Shown here: piece after piece, positions 45,491 through 59,427 of the stretch
How the letters are laid out: every line of letters begins with the position of its first letter
Position numbering within the stretch: position 1 is the first letter of the stretch
Assembly: GCA_900073065.1 (NCBI GenBank)
Contig: FJOG01000012.1
Location: 525,981-589,980 of the forward strand
From: Phialocephala subalpina
Lineage: Eukaryota; Ascomycota; Leotiomycetes; Helotiales; Mollisiaceae
DNA length: 64,000 nucleotides
Reading direction: 5' to 3'
Notes under the pieces: generated by a model
Told to the model about the DNA's origin: nothing
Database searches by the model: none
What the model saw: the letters and a program-made list of their open reading frames with translations, nothing else
Made by a program: the position numbers and the translations under genes

Positions 45491-48086
45491 CCGATGGAGG
45501 GGTAGTAAAAGTTTGGGAGAAATTTATTAATGTTTGAGAATGGTAATTAAAAATAATGGTATTACGATAATGAATTGAGACATAATTTGAAGGTTTTCCG
45601 TTTTTCTAAATAGATAGTATCTCAATAGTGACTGGTTGTGCGCGGGTAATTTCCCGGACTGGTTTGGTGGCGGCGGAATGTCTCAAGCCACACCTGCAAG
45701 TCTTTCCTCCACAACGCATGCTCATCGTCCTATATCTCAGACTTCTGATCACTCAATCTTGTTGCCACTCAGCCATCGTTCGAGGCAGAATAAGAGGTCC
45801 AAAAAATTCCCAGTCAAAACAAAAAAACAATTCTACCAAAATAGACACTTACTTGACGCCGCCGCGCATATCAATACATGAGATCAGCTATGGATTCTTT
45901 GCCCAACATCATTGCAGGTAGTAGTATACTAGGGCTAGTAGGTATAGTATGCGTGACCTGCGACCCCGACCGAGACTTTCGAGTCCAGGATCTAGAGCCA
46001 CCAAAAAATAGGAACCGAAAGAATTCGACAATGAAAGTCAGCTCTACCTCATACGTTCGGAGCAATGGAAGAAGGTCATGCACATGAGCCCAATGTAGGA
46101 GAATTTGAGGCAGAGATTGAAGCAGATGTAGAGAGGCAACAGAAACCGAGAAGAAGATTTCATGGTGGAAGTGGAAGGAGGTGAAAGGAGACTGCGAGAC
46201 GTTTCGACACGAATGGTTCTAGATGTCGCGCAAAGGGCAGTTTTTCAGAATGGGATTGGACGTGCCACATCCCTATCTCTGAAGACATCGAGGAAGCCGT
46301 TGGTTTATCGACGCCTCCGAAGGACGACATTCCATCACATCTAAGATGCAACGAGCTTCGTAACCGTGATGACACGGTACCCTCGGATCCGCGTGATCCT
46401 ATAAGGAAGCGCGATGCTCCAGCAAACTAGAGGGTGAGGATTATCGACGCGGAACTTTTGCTTGAGGTGCAGATGTGGGAGAGGAAGGGGGCAGCGACCC
46501 AGAAGCGGGTGGGCTTCGGCAACATGCGCTGGAAGGCGAAGATCCAATCCGGACGACAAAGAACGACGGGTGGTGGAGGAGGAATGTAGAGGGTGAGAAA
46601 GCCAGGCTCGCAATTTCGAGAGAAAAGGTCGGCCCGCGGAGTTCTGGGGAGCTACCTACCTATACCTAGGTCCTAGAAACCTCTGAGGCGAGGGCAGGAG
46701 AGCTTTAGCAGTCTGGGTGTCCCTTTATGAAATTTAACCCCAATTAAGCTAGCCAAATCACGTGGGAGACTCGTCAATTAATCTAAGCACACACCTCGGC
46801 GCTAATCCTCTGCACCCTTTTCTACCCGGCCGCAGCGCTATGTGAACACCAGAATTCATCTCAACCTCAACGAGCTTGCTGCGCTCGTGACAAGCCTCGA
46901 TATTCGGATTCTTCGGCCTCGCCAAAAGTGAGTGGTCAACTGACAGCGAATGGCGGGGAAGCGCAGTACTGTGTCAGCATCACTGCCGGTGCTGCTTTGA
47001 TGCCGGTACACAGAGTGGTCGGGTCTCATTCCCATTTGGCTTGAACTCTTAACTTCGAATGCATGGACACCATTGGTATGGAAAGAGCATTGCCACGATG
47101 CACATGCTATCGTGGAAAGAAAATACAGCACATATGAACTAGCACGCAAATAAGTCTTCGAAAACAACCACGGAACTCAACACGCTGAACCAAAACACTC
47201 TCTCAACACAAATCCCGAACTCTAGATACTGTACCTGCGCATCTTCTACTTCAAACCTTCAGAAAAAAATTGCCAACAAAAACTCCATTCGAGTGAATAC
47301 GAATCATCCCAAATGTATTGAACATAGGCGTGTGGCCTCGAGGTCCAATGGATATTTATTAAATAGCTCCCGACGTTCCAACAGCAGCGAGACTTGGCAA
47401 ACGCGAACCTGAGCTTGTTTCGAAAGGCTATTGATCCAGCTCGGATACCGGCGATGATTTGCCTCGATTACTGAGCACTCAGCAGACTCGCATCAAAACT
47501 TGAGTGCTGCAGCGATTCTTGTGGTGAAGAGCGGTTGTTGCGGATTTAAATTTGCATAGGTTGATGAAGTTTTCAGGGTCTTGGCATTCCTCGCCGGTTG
47601 AAACATCCCCTTTGGGACGATCCCGAAACGCCCGTAGCTGGCCCACAGGCAGGGGGGCACGCCTTCAGGCGAGCAAGAGCCTCGACTTTCAACAATCCCA
47701 TCAACAACCTTGGAAGAACTGCCATTATTCATGCATTTATCTCAATATAGCAATTAACTTTGCTAACGATTCTCTCTTCGGGGTTGCTACTTGGATTCAC
47801 CCTCAGAAACTTCTGATCAATCAATCACACGCCAATCCCAATCCTACGCCGCCGCGCGATTTCTCATCAATCTGCCAGCTGCACTGTCAGCAAAATCCCC
47901 ATTCGCCGGACAGAGCACTAGCGACAACACGGTCTGCACAAGCCTTAAAGCAGCTCCATGACGTACTAAAAGCCTAAGGGCCCCATAATGATACTCCCGG
48001 AGCGCCTCTCACTGATCTTGATCTGTTAATAACAAAACCGACCTCGCTCACATGTCCCTGCGAACCTCCAACTCGCTCCTTCAATA
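45491..48086. other. Gene-poor interval after the cluster
   Basis: About 2.6 kb without a gene I can support. An open stretch at about 46187-46430 (plus, no ATG) has coding-like composition (EWDWTCHIPISEDIEEAVGL) and could be part of an unrecognised or broken gene. Other open frames start at TTG or GTG and have no family features. The last few hundred bases are the promoter of the DUF2985 gene. Confidence 0.45.
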
Positions 48087-50122
48087 ATGGCAGACAACCA
48101 TCTGAACGTCCCCGACTCAGCACAAGGCGCAAATATCGGGAGAGCGAGATCAGGATCCGTGAGATCACAACTTTCACAGCGATCGCAGAGGAGTCCGGAA
48201 AATAATGAGGGAGGGTTTCCGTGGTCCGAAAGTGCCGCGATCGACTATGCTCGACGACCGAGTATTCGCATACGAAGGACTTCTGTCACGAGCCAGAATC
48301 AGGATGCGAGACCCAGTAGTCAGGGACAGGCTGTGGAGGGCAGGAGTGGGAGTGTGAGGAGGACTCGGAGTGTCTCTGAACCGCAGCGTGGACAGGTTCC
48401 TGTTCCACCAAGGCTGAATACGGGGTACATGCCGCGGATGTCTGAGGAGGTGACTTCACCTGAAGCTGGAGCGATTCGAGATGATTTATTGCCAATCCCT
48501 GCCACGATTGAGGAAGCACCACCGACCCAAGGTCAATCGAGTGCACGAACTTCTGGGATAAGCAGTTGGAGGCCGTTGAGGAGAGCGAGGACGAATATTG
48601 CTTCGAACAATCCTCCACCGGATGCGAGACAAGATGAATATGATTCGAATCTTGTGGACTTGTTGGATCTTGTTGGTACGTGATGAGATTGTATCAATTG
48701 GTACGAAAGCTAATTTAACCCAGATCCGGAAGTCGCTACTTTATCAACACTCACCAATGTCCAGAATTCACTTTTCGTACCAGATCTCGGAAAATACCTA
48801 AATCGAAGACCCACATACAACCTCACCCGACCACCTTCAGATATCGAATCGGGATCAACATCAAGCAGCGACGATGGAGGAGTAGCGTCGAAAGAACCTA
48901 CTCGGATACGTCCTCAACGGACCCATACTGGAGCAACCCTCAGTACCATTACTTCCAACGTGAATGATCGATACTATGCCGTGTTACCACATGGTGTATC
49001 GTTGAGGAATTGGACGGAGGAAGACAAGATAGAGTTGAATGACCATGTCAGACACATGCTCCATTCCAGACGATCAAAGTTCAAACGGAGTATGAAAGGG
49101 TTCCGACAATATGTTAAGAAGCGTGAGTAAACTCGCCAAGGACAACAAGACAGGTACTGATATGTAGCCAGCGCTCGGATTCTTCGTCACTGTTTATGCA
49201 ACATTAATCACTCTCTTCGGCCTCATCTGGGTACTCTTCTTGATCGGTAATCCCACCTTTCTTTCCTTTCTCCCACTGGCGTACTAACTCTCTTCCTCCA
49301 GGCTGGATCAGTATCGGCTCCCGAAAAGACTACATCGTAAACGTAATCGACAACGTCCTCGTCGCCCTCTTCGCCATAATGGGCGACGGACTCGCCCCCT
49401 TCCGAGCAGTCGACACCTACCACATGATCTTCATCGCGCACTACCACCACCTCAGTTGGCGTCTCCGCAAAGAAAAAGCTCTCCCGAAACTGCACAACAA
49501 GAACGATTTGCCGGCAGTACAACCAGAAGAAGTCAAGGATCCGGAAGAAGAAGAGTTTTCGGTGCTGAGTCCTAAGCAGCAGAGGAAGTTGGCGCATCAT
49601 CAGAAGAAGTTTCAGAATTCTCATTCTTATTATAAACCCCATGAGACGTATACGCATCATGCGTTTCCGTTGCGGTTGTTAATTGCTATTACGGTTTTGC
49701 TCGATTGTCATTCCCTACTCCAGATTGCACTGGGAACATGTACCTGGGCCATCTCATACCACGTCCGACCCTTCGCCCTCACAACAGTAATTCTCTGTTG
49801 CTCCATAACATGTAACATTACAGCCGGAGTCCTAATCACTATCGGGGATAAAAAGACGAGGAAGAAGGATGTTAAGGAGAAATTATTTAGGCAGGAATTG
49901 ACGGCTGAGGCGTTGAAGAAGGTTGAAAAGAGGAAGAGGAAGGAGCGAAGAGAGGAGAGGGAGAGGATGGGCCTTCCACCTGAGTCGCCTGAGAATGGAA
50001 ATGGGACGGGAGAGAAGGATTTGGAGATTGAGCCGGCGTTGACGCAAGAGGAGGAAAGGATGAAAGCTGTGAGGGCGTTAGAGCCTACCATTAGTGATCG
50101 CGATAGTGGGGTCGTGAGATAG
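48087..50122 (+). CDS. DUF2985 fungal integral membrane protein
   Basis: Exons 48087-48675, 48724-49122, 49172-49246 and 49302-50122 give 627 residues. The first ~330 residues are Ser/Arg-rich and disordered. The DUF2985 domain follows: a basic segment (FKRSMKGFRQYVKK), a helix PLGFFVTVYATLITLFGLIWVLFLIGW, then IVNVIDNVLVALFAIMGDGLAPFRAVDTYHM, a histidine-rich cytosolic loop, and a final pair of helices (LRLLIAITVLLDCHSLLQIALG and PFALTTVILCCSITCNITAGVLI). The C-terminal tail is a highly charged coiled-coil-like helix. Exon 3 starts after CCAG, because that acceptor, not the earlier TAG, keeps the frame into PLGFF. Function is unknown; proteins of this family are predicted membrane proteins of ascomycetes. 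Confidence 0.85.
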
Positions 50123-50199
50123 GGTTGGATATATCATGGAAGATTGATTGTTTGGATGCTGAATCCTTAATTTTTTACCATCGCGAGGTGAATTTTAAT

Positions 50200-53100
50200 T
50201 GTTGAGGGTCGTATTGATTTACGTTTGGCAAGTGCCACTTCGGCATACTCGGAAGGTTCGAGAAATGTACTACTTGGCATCATGTCTCCCAAGCATATAT
50301 AGTACTGTCCTCCCTCTCTTGAGCAGTCAACCACAGGCAATCATTTGTTGCTCCATTTTATAAAATGGGTGTCAATTCCAAAGCAGCGTTCACTATTCAC
50401 GCCAACAGCTGTCTTCGCCCATCGTATCAAACGGGCGGGTTCTTGAGAAGTTCTCGCACCCAACTTCCTGGCTCTCAACGTCCTTGAGTTCTCGAGTACC
50501 TTTGCTATCATCCCCTCTGCCACTCTCAACAATGTCCACTCCTTCCTGCTCCATCACTACCCCATTTCCACCTTAGGCTTCAAAGCCTATCCACAGATAC
50601 TCCTCTACTCAGCATCGCTCCAGTCAGGTTAAGGGGGCGTCGTGGTCTCGTTCATAAAACCTTGTTGCATCTAGACTATCCCCTATTCCTTCCCTTTCGG
50701 GCCTTAGTTTGATTCCAGATAGGTTTTCTTGATCATGTAAGAATGGGGCTTAGGGTTTATTTATACTTTTCACTTTCTGCCCATGCTCTCAAATCCTACC
50801 TTTGGCCTTTCCTAAAGATACAAAAAGATTAGGGAGAAGAGAGCTCAAATCTACCAAAGTGCTTATCACCTGTTACCTAAGAGCAAGATACTGGGTTGTG
50901 TCGAGGCAAATAAACACCTTACCCAACACTCCTGGATCATCAGACACCACACAACCTCGCCAACTCTTCAACCTTTCAATATGCGAGTCCCGATCCAACT
51001 GTGACATACATACAGCATGTTGATTTACGGTGTTTCTGATTGCGCTTCCTTGGTTTTCTTCAAAGCGATTCTAGGCTCCGCTCCCATTTCAATGCTGTGT
51101 TTTGATTTACGTTTTGCGATTTTGCTGTCATATCCACAAGCATTGTTAATCTATTACAAGGCCTAGATTCCTCATAGTAATGTACTGAATCCATCACCTG
51201 CCCAGGAACGTGAAGTCAAATAAATATGCGTCTTGGGAAGTCCTCCTCTCATGAAGTCATCGAGTTTTGTTCCGGGCCTTGATCGCGTCGCCTTTCCTCA
51301 CAGTCGGAGCTTCTCGCCCGTTGCATTATTATTCTTTGATTTTTGGTAAAAATGGTTTGAGGGAGTTATATATTTCTCGCCGTCTTCTAGTGTCTCTAGA
51401 GCACTTACTCACGTGAGTCACATCGAAAGCACTCTCTACCAAAATACAATGCAAAAGGCAGTGAATCCCTCCCCAGGCGTTTATTGGAGGAGCTTCAAGA
51501 GTTGGTCAACCACACCGCTCTACTTTCACGTATAAATGCGCCCCATCGACTTACTCTTCAATCAATTTCTACCAAACTGTGGAAGAAATTGAAGGATGGT
51601 ACCCGGGACGCTAATGCCAATGCTGTGGTACATGGAGTAGGAGCTATTCAAACTTGGTCTGAAATCGGGGTTTGAATCGAGCAAGTGCCTTTCCACACTT
51701 AGTTTTCTTTAGCTCTCCCGATGTTTGCTGTCAAATGAATGATCGCTGTCAATCGTTTTTAGGTTCCTCCCATGAACGGTTCTCCCGAACGCTGTAAGTG
51801 AAAAAAGGGGCATGCAGTCAAGTAGAGCGGTTTCCTTTTCTGACAGAGCACGTCGTGCACACATCTCCCTGGTGCTTCAATCTGCTCCCGAGAAAGCTCG
51901 GCATCCTGCCTTGGAGTTTCTTGGCCTGTGAGAGATGAAGTATCGGTATATTTATACCCTTCGCACTCCCTCTCCTCCTACGTCAAGCTCACACGCGCCA
52001 ATAACTTCATCAGCACCTTCGTAACCGAGAGCGCATGCCTCTTCGAGCATTCTGAGAGTCAATGAATCGAGTTGATTACTGTATATACACATCCCTCACT
52101 TCGCCTTTCCAGAGTCTCAAAGCTTCGTTGGTGCTCGATTCGATCATGAAGTGGGTTGCTACCGACCTCGGAGCGGGGTAAATATGCAAGCATTCACGAC
52201 ACTGGTTACAAGTGCTTCATACATTCATGTGGTTTATTTCAGATTCCAGTTTCAAAAAGCCAACACTCTCCCAATTCGAGTCTTGAAGTTTTACTATCGC
52301 TTCTATGGTTGCTGTCAAGAACCATCGGCCGGTTCGAGTACCACCAGATCCCCATACGCCCGAAGGCCGTGGACCGGAGAGATGGGAATGCGTGTCTGCA
52401 TTACTTGGGATTCGAAATAGTATCTCTCGAAAACATTTCATGAGTTTCTAGTCTTCCAGCTCTCACATGGCGTTGAAATCTCGTTCGCCTTCTTTACTTG
52501 CAAAGGGAAGGCTACTGTGTATTTATTCCTTTCCATCAAGCTGTGTCTTTACTCAATAATTTCAATCCTTACCAATGAGATGTGTAGTCCTAACCCTCTG
52601 CAAGAAGAATATCAAAGGGTTCAATTCTGAAATGAAAATAGAAGCCGACGTTAAGAACGCCTAGGTCGACTGAATTACGTCCATGTGTATATACTGCTCA
52701 TTCAACTTGCAAACATATCAAGCACGAACTCAAGTATCAACCGCAACCACGTCTGATTGGGCTTCGCCATTGGAAATTGTACTGAAAGGGATTTGAGTTT
52801 TTTTTAATCTCGAGAGCCGAGTTTATTTGAATTTCCAGAGAGTTTTTTGCTGTCAAATCCGTAGCCATTACCAACTCTTTTCACCCCGTCCACACATCAG
52901 ATCTCTCCTCCCATTTAAGGCTCAAACATCACTCCGCATACAGGTTCACTCTCAGGAACTTTCCTGCAAGGATGGGAAACACCTCGCGTCTACACCTTTC
53001 GAACTGCATTTGGGATCATGTAGACTCCAATACAATTATCCAGAGTTCTTGTGCGACGAAAACTGCAGGAATATTGGAAGGCTTTTATATTCGTCAATGC

Positions 53101-55650
53101 TCCATTCCAGAATTCAGATATGGACGTGTCTTCGAGAGCTATTCTTCTGTCGCCAAAGCTCGAGCAAAAGTGAAGCTGGAGGGGTGCGCAATTTGTCGAG
53201 CGTGGCTTCGAGAGTCAACAAGGTCCAGGTCAAGCACGCGGGTATATGTAAATCTTACCTCCCCACCTTAGGCTTAGGAGTAGCTAAGCTGACAAAGGAA
53301 GATCCTAGACCGAGACTGAGTGCGACAACTTGATTTTGTTTCAAGTCTCTATCTCAGATGTAGTTTTGGGTTTTCACTAGGCGGGAGACTGGTGGATAAG
53401 AGTATGCTTCCTGAGGGAGAGTTTGAGAGGTGGTGTGGATCGAGGTGATAAGCTCGTGACCGCTCAGCTTTGCTTGTGGGCCATACCTCCTGGACTTCCT
53501 GCTAGTTTACGAGGTGATGTTTCTCAAATGCATTTTAAAGGTTCGAAACAGCGCACAGGCAAGCGACAGTAAGACCAAGTATGTAGAATAAAGATTCCGA
53601 TCCACATAGGTAAATTAGTCTGTTGCTTCGATAATCAAGGTAAATCATGCCTCCAACGATGTTATGAACCCACCTTCCTTTCGTGTCTTTTGTCACTCAG
53701 AAAATGTGGGCTTAAGTCTCCTTATGAACAGTCTCTCTAGCTCCTGAGGTTGACGCGATTCCAAAATGTGGTAGTCTCACTATTAGAACCTCAGTCAAGA
53801 TAAGACAAGCAAAACCAAGCTCGTGTCATTGTAAGTAGAACGTCGCAATTATAACTTGGAAGGGTGAAAGGGTGGATGTTGCTTATTTATATTCCCTCAA
53901 GTAGCAAGCTCCTCTACGGCTTGCCTATGTCACGAGGATGAAACTTTCAAAATGAAACGTCAACTTATGAACCGGAGGTCTAGGCAGTCAATACTAGAGT
54001 ATTCAAGTATATATAGGCATATCGACCTCAGCAATGTGATACGAGGGAAACAGAAGGACCGTTTACCCACTGCATGGTGTCGACTCTTGAGCCGAAGAGT
54101 TTCTACTCGAAACGAATTTCAAACTTACTGCTACAGCGGAAAAGTCGTTAGTCCACACTCCTCAGGGTGTTGTTGCTTCGAGGTGTTCCCCATTTCGCTT
54201 TATCTGTTTCGCGGTCTCGCTGTCATTCCCATGACTACTGTTAACATTTGTTGAGAGTTCCCCGAAGAACAGTATCAGTTGCAATTCGCCTCCTCGAGAC
54301 TCGAGAATCTCAAGTAGTACAGCCTCTATTTCGCTTCTCAGATTAGGCTTAGTAAGATGCCCAAGGATCAAGACACCATTTGTGATGCAGGCGAAAGCCC
54401 TCCCAAACATGAATGTGTAAATTTACTTGGCTGTAGTGGTAGAGAAAGGAGTGCGAGAGCATTCGCAAGGACTTATTTAAATCGTTTCACTTGAAGGTTT
54501 AGATTCTGTTCACGAGAGCTGCTGCGATTGAGCAGGGCGGTATCTATGACCTATTGAGTGGTTGTTGAGGTAAACACAAACGCTGAAGACTGAGAAATGA
54601 ATTAGGTAGTCCTCTTCACGTGATTGAACGGTTTCGGGGTTTTGCGGGGCTATATGAACCCGCCCTGAGAATGTTTTTCCTTCTAGAACAACAAATTCAA
54701 AGACTCATGGACTTGAAGCTATATTGAGTGCCGGTGAGCATTTCCTACACGAACATACCCGAGAGTTCCAAATCTACGAATAGAGAGGAGGTTTACCATC
54801 TCATCGAAAATCTAGTCTCGTTTTCGTAGGAGACACAGCCAAGGCCTACACTTTCTATTATCGTTTCTTCGATTGTTGTCAACTCATTCTGCGAGAAGAT
54901 CAGTACAATTTGAATATGCCATGATATACACTGGAAACAACTTTTGCCTCGAAGCTGGTGCAGGTCAGTTTCGCCTAGGAACTCTATTTTGAGAGCAAGA
55001 CTCGAATTCGAGACTCCTCTCACGTGCTTTCGGAACTTACATTTAGATTTTTCCTTGTGTTTCTTGGAGTGTCTTGCGCAACCCATTTTGGCATTACTAC
55101 AGACAACCACTTGGTTGATTCTGGTTGAGAATCAGAGTCACGGATTCACTGACAGAAACGGACTACAAAACCGAGACTTTGGGGTTCTCTTGGTTTCCTG
55201 CAAAGCATATATACTGCCACTGCCCCAACAGCTGAACCTCTACCATCACAGCTTTGGATGTCATGGGGATATTATGGTGAGCAGGAGGATGGTGTGTTTA
55301 GTATTCTATAGCCCTTCCTTTCTATCATAACATTGTGCCATGTCTTGACCCTCGACTCCAACCATCCGTCGCAATCATGGAGAGGACGAATGTGTCTGTT
55401 TCCGCCGCACTGCAAGCTTTGACAGTTGGGGATAGGTTGACAACAAAGTGACCCGGCCTTTATACATAGGCAAGTCATCTTTCTGAAAAGATTTCACCTA
55501 CTACACATCTCATACTGGCCTCGGTGGGTTTGCCGTCGAATCGAAGTGCAGTTCCGCAATTCGTACTTGAACTCCTCTCAAAATGGTTGCTTTTCCTTGC
55601 CACCCCTCCATTTATCGCGTACGCATCTCGGGTTGAGATCTCAGGTCGCC
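50200..55650. repeat. Diverged tandem array, ~600-bp units with paired TATA-like boxes
   Basis: No gene is supported in this tract. Instead a pattern recurs. A GCTGTCA-type motif in a T/C-rich context occurs at about 50501 (variant), 51121, 51724, 52308, 52846, 54216 and 54872, spaced 620, 603, 584, 538, 2 x 685 and 656 bp. Ahead of each full unit are two TATA-like boxes at 51366/51531, 51947/52081, 52518/52686, 53883/54008 and 54474/54650, spaced 125-176 bp, with the motif 160-227 bp after the second. Further boxes near 50294, 50757 and 55206 fit units at the edges. Around the first box TTATTTATA is followed by a TC-rich, TCAAGC-containing stretch. I infer an old tandem duplication of a transcribed or promoter-like unit. 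Not verified by alignment. Confidence 0.45.
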
Positions 55651-56517
55651 CCAGGGTGGTTAAGCCAGACTTTTCGGCTTTCCCCACGAACAAAGATAGT
55701 AATTAAAACGCTCCAACTGTGTGGAGCACCTCCATACCATCTCTTTCCAATAAATTAAACTAGATTCCATTTATTGACGAAATTAGACATGACGCAAACC
55801 TTTGAAGTTGCGAAGTGCGGGGCTCGTCTTCAGGGGCTCGCTTAGGGCGTCTGAGCCTTGATTGTGCCATCAACTATCTCTTGAAAGATCAAGCATATTG
55901 AAGTGAATCATGAAACGAACAAGAATCTGCAAATGCCAAGAATTCGTAAGTGGCTCATATGCTCGAAACATTGCAGTCTTTAATTTTCAATGTTGGTTAT
56001 CATTCAAGGCCAAGATCTCAACTCAATCACCAACACCTTCCAGAGCAACCCGCCAGATGCCCCAAATAATCTCGAACGCAATATTCACCAGGAGATTGAC
56101 ATCGCCCAATCTTGTCGAAACCCCGAAACCCAATGTTGATTAACAACTTGGCATGCAGACGAGGCCGGGGTGCCTGATACGGAGCGCGCGCTTAATCGAA
56201 GGACCCCACAGGCATGCCAAAATTGATGAAACACACCCCCACGATGTTGGTTCACGACGACCCCTGGTGTATGCCTTATGAAGGGAAAACATACAGTGGT
56301 GTCCCAAGACGTTGGAGACGCCTGACATTCACAGCCTCAAAGTGACTTCAGATCCTTGCACTTGCATGTCATGCGATGATGGCAGGCAGCCTTCGTACTA
56401 CCTACTAGCCAGCCTGATTTTCATAGCTTCATCAAATCTCTCCAGCCTTCATCTTATTTCCCTCTAGCTTCCTCTTCTATCAAGTTTAGACTTTTCGCCA
56501 TTTTAGTTGCTTTTATC
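55651..56517. other. Intergenic before the HET gene
   Basis: No gene supported. The last 200 bp (CT-rich, about 56400-56515) look like the promoter of the HET gene. Confidence 0.5.
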
Positions 56518-58793
56518 ATGTCCACTTTTCCACCATTCAAATATTCCCAGCTCGACTCAGCGAAGCAAGAAATCCGTCTCATCAACCTTCTTCCAAGCTC
56601 GAATTTCGACGACCCCGTTCGCCTCATTATCTCCCACAGCCCGTTCTTTGTTCAAGAGAAAGAACCCAAGTCTAGACATAACCTCAGAGAGTTAAGAAAA
56701 GCATTCGAACATGGGAGGAGAGGAGACGGAATGGTGATGCATGAGACGATTGAAGGTCGAATACTTATTGGCTATTGGGAAAAGGGTTGGAAGGGTAGGT
56801 GGAGCACTTGGGAAACTGGTTGTGGCCCGAAGGCGACGACCGAAGATTTTGAGCTTCAGGATGGCATGGGATTTGAACCAAAGTTTGAAGCGCTTTCGTA
56901 TACATGGGGTTCCAACGCCGACCGAGATACACTTTTTGTTCTGGATGAGGAGCAAAATGATGGATATTATGCAGGGCAAAACCCCGGACCTAGGTGGCAA
57001 CTAGACGTAACTCAAAACCTTGCCATTGCACTCAAGCACCTGCGCTATGACGACAGAACGAGGAGGATGTGGATCGATGCAATTTGTATCAACCAACACA
57101 ATGTCACTGAGCGAAATGAGCAAGTCCGAAGGATGAAGAATATATACAAAGTTGCTCACCGAGTCGTTGCGTGGCTGGGACCTTCTTCAAGTGGCAGTGG
57201 ATTTGCACTTTCAACTCTGGAGCATATAGGGAGACAGGTCGAGTACACAACCGAAGACACAACTCCACCAGGGCCGGATGCCACCGAGTACAATTGGTAT
57301 CAAAAACATTGCCTCTTACCATATGGCGAAGAGCATTGGCAGTCAATCTATGATCTCATCACACGACCTTGGTTTGATCGTATCTGGGTCGTCCAGGAAA
57401 TCCAGCTCGCCAATTCCAGAGCAGTGGTGCAGTGCGGAACAGATCAAATATCTTGGTATCTACTCCGCCGAGGAATACGTTGCTTGGTAAATAGGGCCCG
57501 TGGGGTACCGAAATACCTCAACGACCGCCTCCTCTTAGTTTCGACTATGTGTGAACACATGATTGGCAAGTCTTTACCTCAACTGCTTATGACGAATACG
57601 TCACGGAAATGTGTTGATCCGTTGGACAAAATATATGGAATTCTTGGTCTAGCTCCAACCAATGCAGCGAGTAGCATTGTACCAGATTATGCATCTTCTA
57701 CCTTAGAGGGGTACAAGACTACGTTTCTGAATTACACTTCGCTCTCTCGTCGACTACATCTCCTAGATCAATGCAATCCAGGGCCGAGAGTGGACGATCG
57801 CCCATCTTGGGTCCCAGATTGGTCCAGGGACAGCGACGAAATTGACTACCTCCAGCTTGGAGTCTACCCGAGTGGTGATTCCGCAGCACACTGGAGCTAT
57901 TCCGAACCGAATATTCTCGAGGTCACGGGAGTCCAGTTCAAAAAAGTGATTCACGTTTGGCAATGTGAACTAAGATCCGATAATGACTTTTCTGGACTGG
58001 TTTCAGAAGTCGGATTTGAAATGCTTCAGAACTCGCAGTATCCGACTGGTGACAGTTTACTTGATGCGCATGCCTACGTGCTCTATCGAGGCAGGCTAGG
58101 ACATTTATATTGGCAGACCGGATCCGGGTGTTGGATTCCCTCGGCACGTGCAAAACGTACGATTTTGCATGGCTCGCCGAATGAGCTGCAAGATTTTACA
58201 AGAGCTCATGATTTGAAATGGCTATTGGGGCGGAAGCTCGTACAGACCGAAGGAGGATACATCGGTTTGGCGCCAGGGCATGTTCAGATTGGTAAGAAAA
58301 CGCACAAAAACACACGGCCCCTGGACTGTTCTTAATATGTACAAGTGTTTCATACAAACTAACTTCTTTGATTGTTTTAGGTGACATAATATGTGTCATT
58401 CTTGGCAGCAATGTGCCTACAGTCCTACGCAAAAACTCAGATGGCACATTCAAAATAGTTGGGCACTCTTATCTTCATGGAGTGATGAATGGCGAAGCCT
58501 TGCTTGGACCATTACCCAAACCCTGGGCACCAAAACGAGAATTCAATCCTACTAATCAACTATGGGAACAGCGCTTTTTTGACACAGAGAAGAGAGAGGC
58601 AGTAGATGCAAAAAATGATCCCCGCTTAGAACCAGTCCCCGATCAGTGGGAGTGTCTTGAGAATGATGCCCCATTCCTGCTCCAGAAATGGAAGAACAAA
58701 GAGACGGGAGAGATTATCAACTCTGATCCTCGCCTACTTCCCCAAGCCTTGATCGAACGAGGAGTCAAGTTGCAGACTTTCGCTCTCTCATGA
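56518..58793 (+). CDS. HET-domain protein (heterokaryon incompatibility family), intact
   Basis: Two exons, 56518-58291 and 58381-58793 (GTAAGA donor, CTAAC branch, TAG acceptor), encode 728 residues. The N-terminus has the usual Y-x-x-L...EIRLINLLP start. The HET domain covers about residues 120-300: FEALSYTWGS, MWIDAICINQHN, NEQVRRMKNIY, VVAWLGPS, then RPWFDRIWVVQEIQLA. After it come DKIYGILGLAP, RPSWVPDWS and the C-terminal module GGYIGLAPGHVQIGDIICVI with SYLHGVMNGEAL. The tail has two Trp/DPRL repeats (KNDPRLEPVPDQWE, NSDPRLLP), WW-like in pattern. Such proteins act in allorecognition and programmed cell death after fusion. All motifs that are broken in the HET pseudogene near 11 kb are present here. 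Confidence 0.92.
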
Positions 58794-59427
58794 GTACACA
58801 ACTTTATATGAAGGACACATAGTAGGGAGCAAGTGTAAGGGAAGGAAGCGATTGCCGACTGCAACACAGAACTAGCGGGTTGAGGGCGATGCTGGAAAAG
58901 ATGCATGGAGGGGTTTGGATATTGCGCCACGGTACTTATTCCGCGCGTTCAATCTCCTAGCATTGCGAGGGCTTTCCTATAGTTCGGAACGTAAGGAAAT
59001 CAAGAGACGTCAGGCAAGGCTCGGAGATTGAGGAAGCTGGTTATGCTATGCGCTACGCTGTTGTGCAACAAGCAGAGTATAACCCCAACAAATCGTCTGA
59101 AATCACGAAAGGGAATGGCGAGGCTGTAGGAATGGTCATGTGCAGTGAGCCGTAGACAAGGCAGAAACGTGGGAGCTCGTGGCTGGCTTTCCAATAGGCT
59201 TCTTGCGAGGCTGCATTCATGTAAACCTATGTCTTCCTAGGATGAGCGCCCATACGTGATTTAGGCGGCACTTGGGTAGCCATTTAGACGCCACACTACG
59301 ACCTCCTTTTTGTTTCATCACTTCCCGAGGAATTCCTCAAATCCTACGATATACCCAGTTCTCACCTGTGCTTCGTCTTCGAGACCCGAAACCTTCCTCC
59401 TCAGAGCATCCCACACAGTGGCCCACC
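58794..59427. other. Intergenic, nothing recognised
   Basis: It lies between the HET gene and the CHAT-like pseudogene. No supported frame or RNA. Confidence 0.5.

Noticed and set aside
47552..47977. 141-codon plus-strand frame before the DUF2985 gene
   Set aside because: It starts at TTG, has no recognisable domain and lies in the probable promoter or leader.
51484..51675. 63-codon frame in the gene-poor tract
   Set aside because: It has no conserved counterpart in the neighbouring repeat units and no family features.
52330..52342. tRNA B-box-like GGTTCGAGTACC
   Set aside because: No matching A box or acceptor stem can be paired around it; it lies within the repeated tract.
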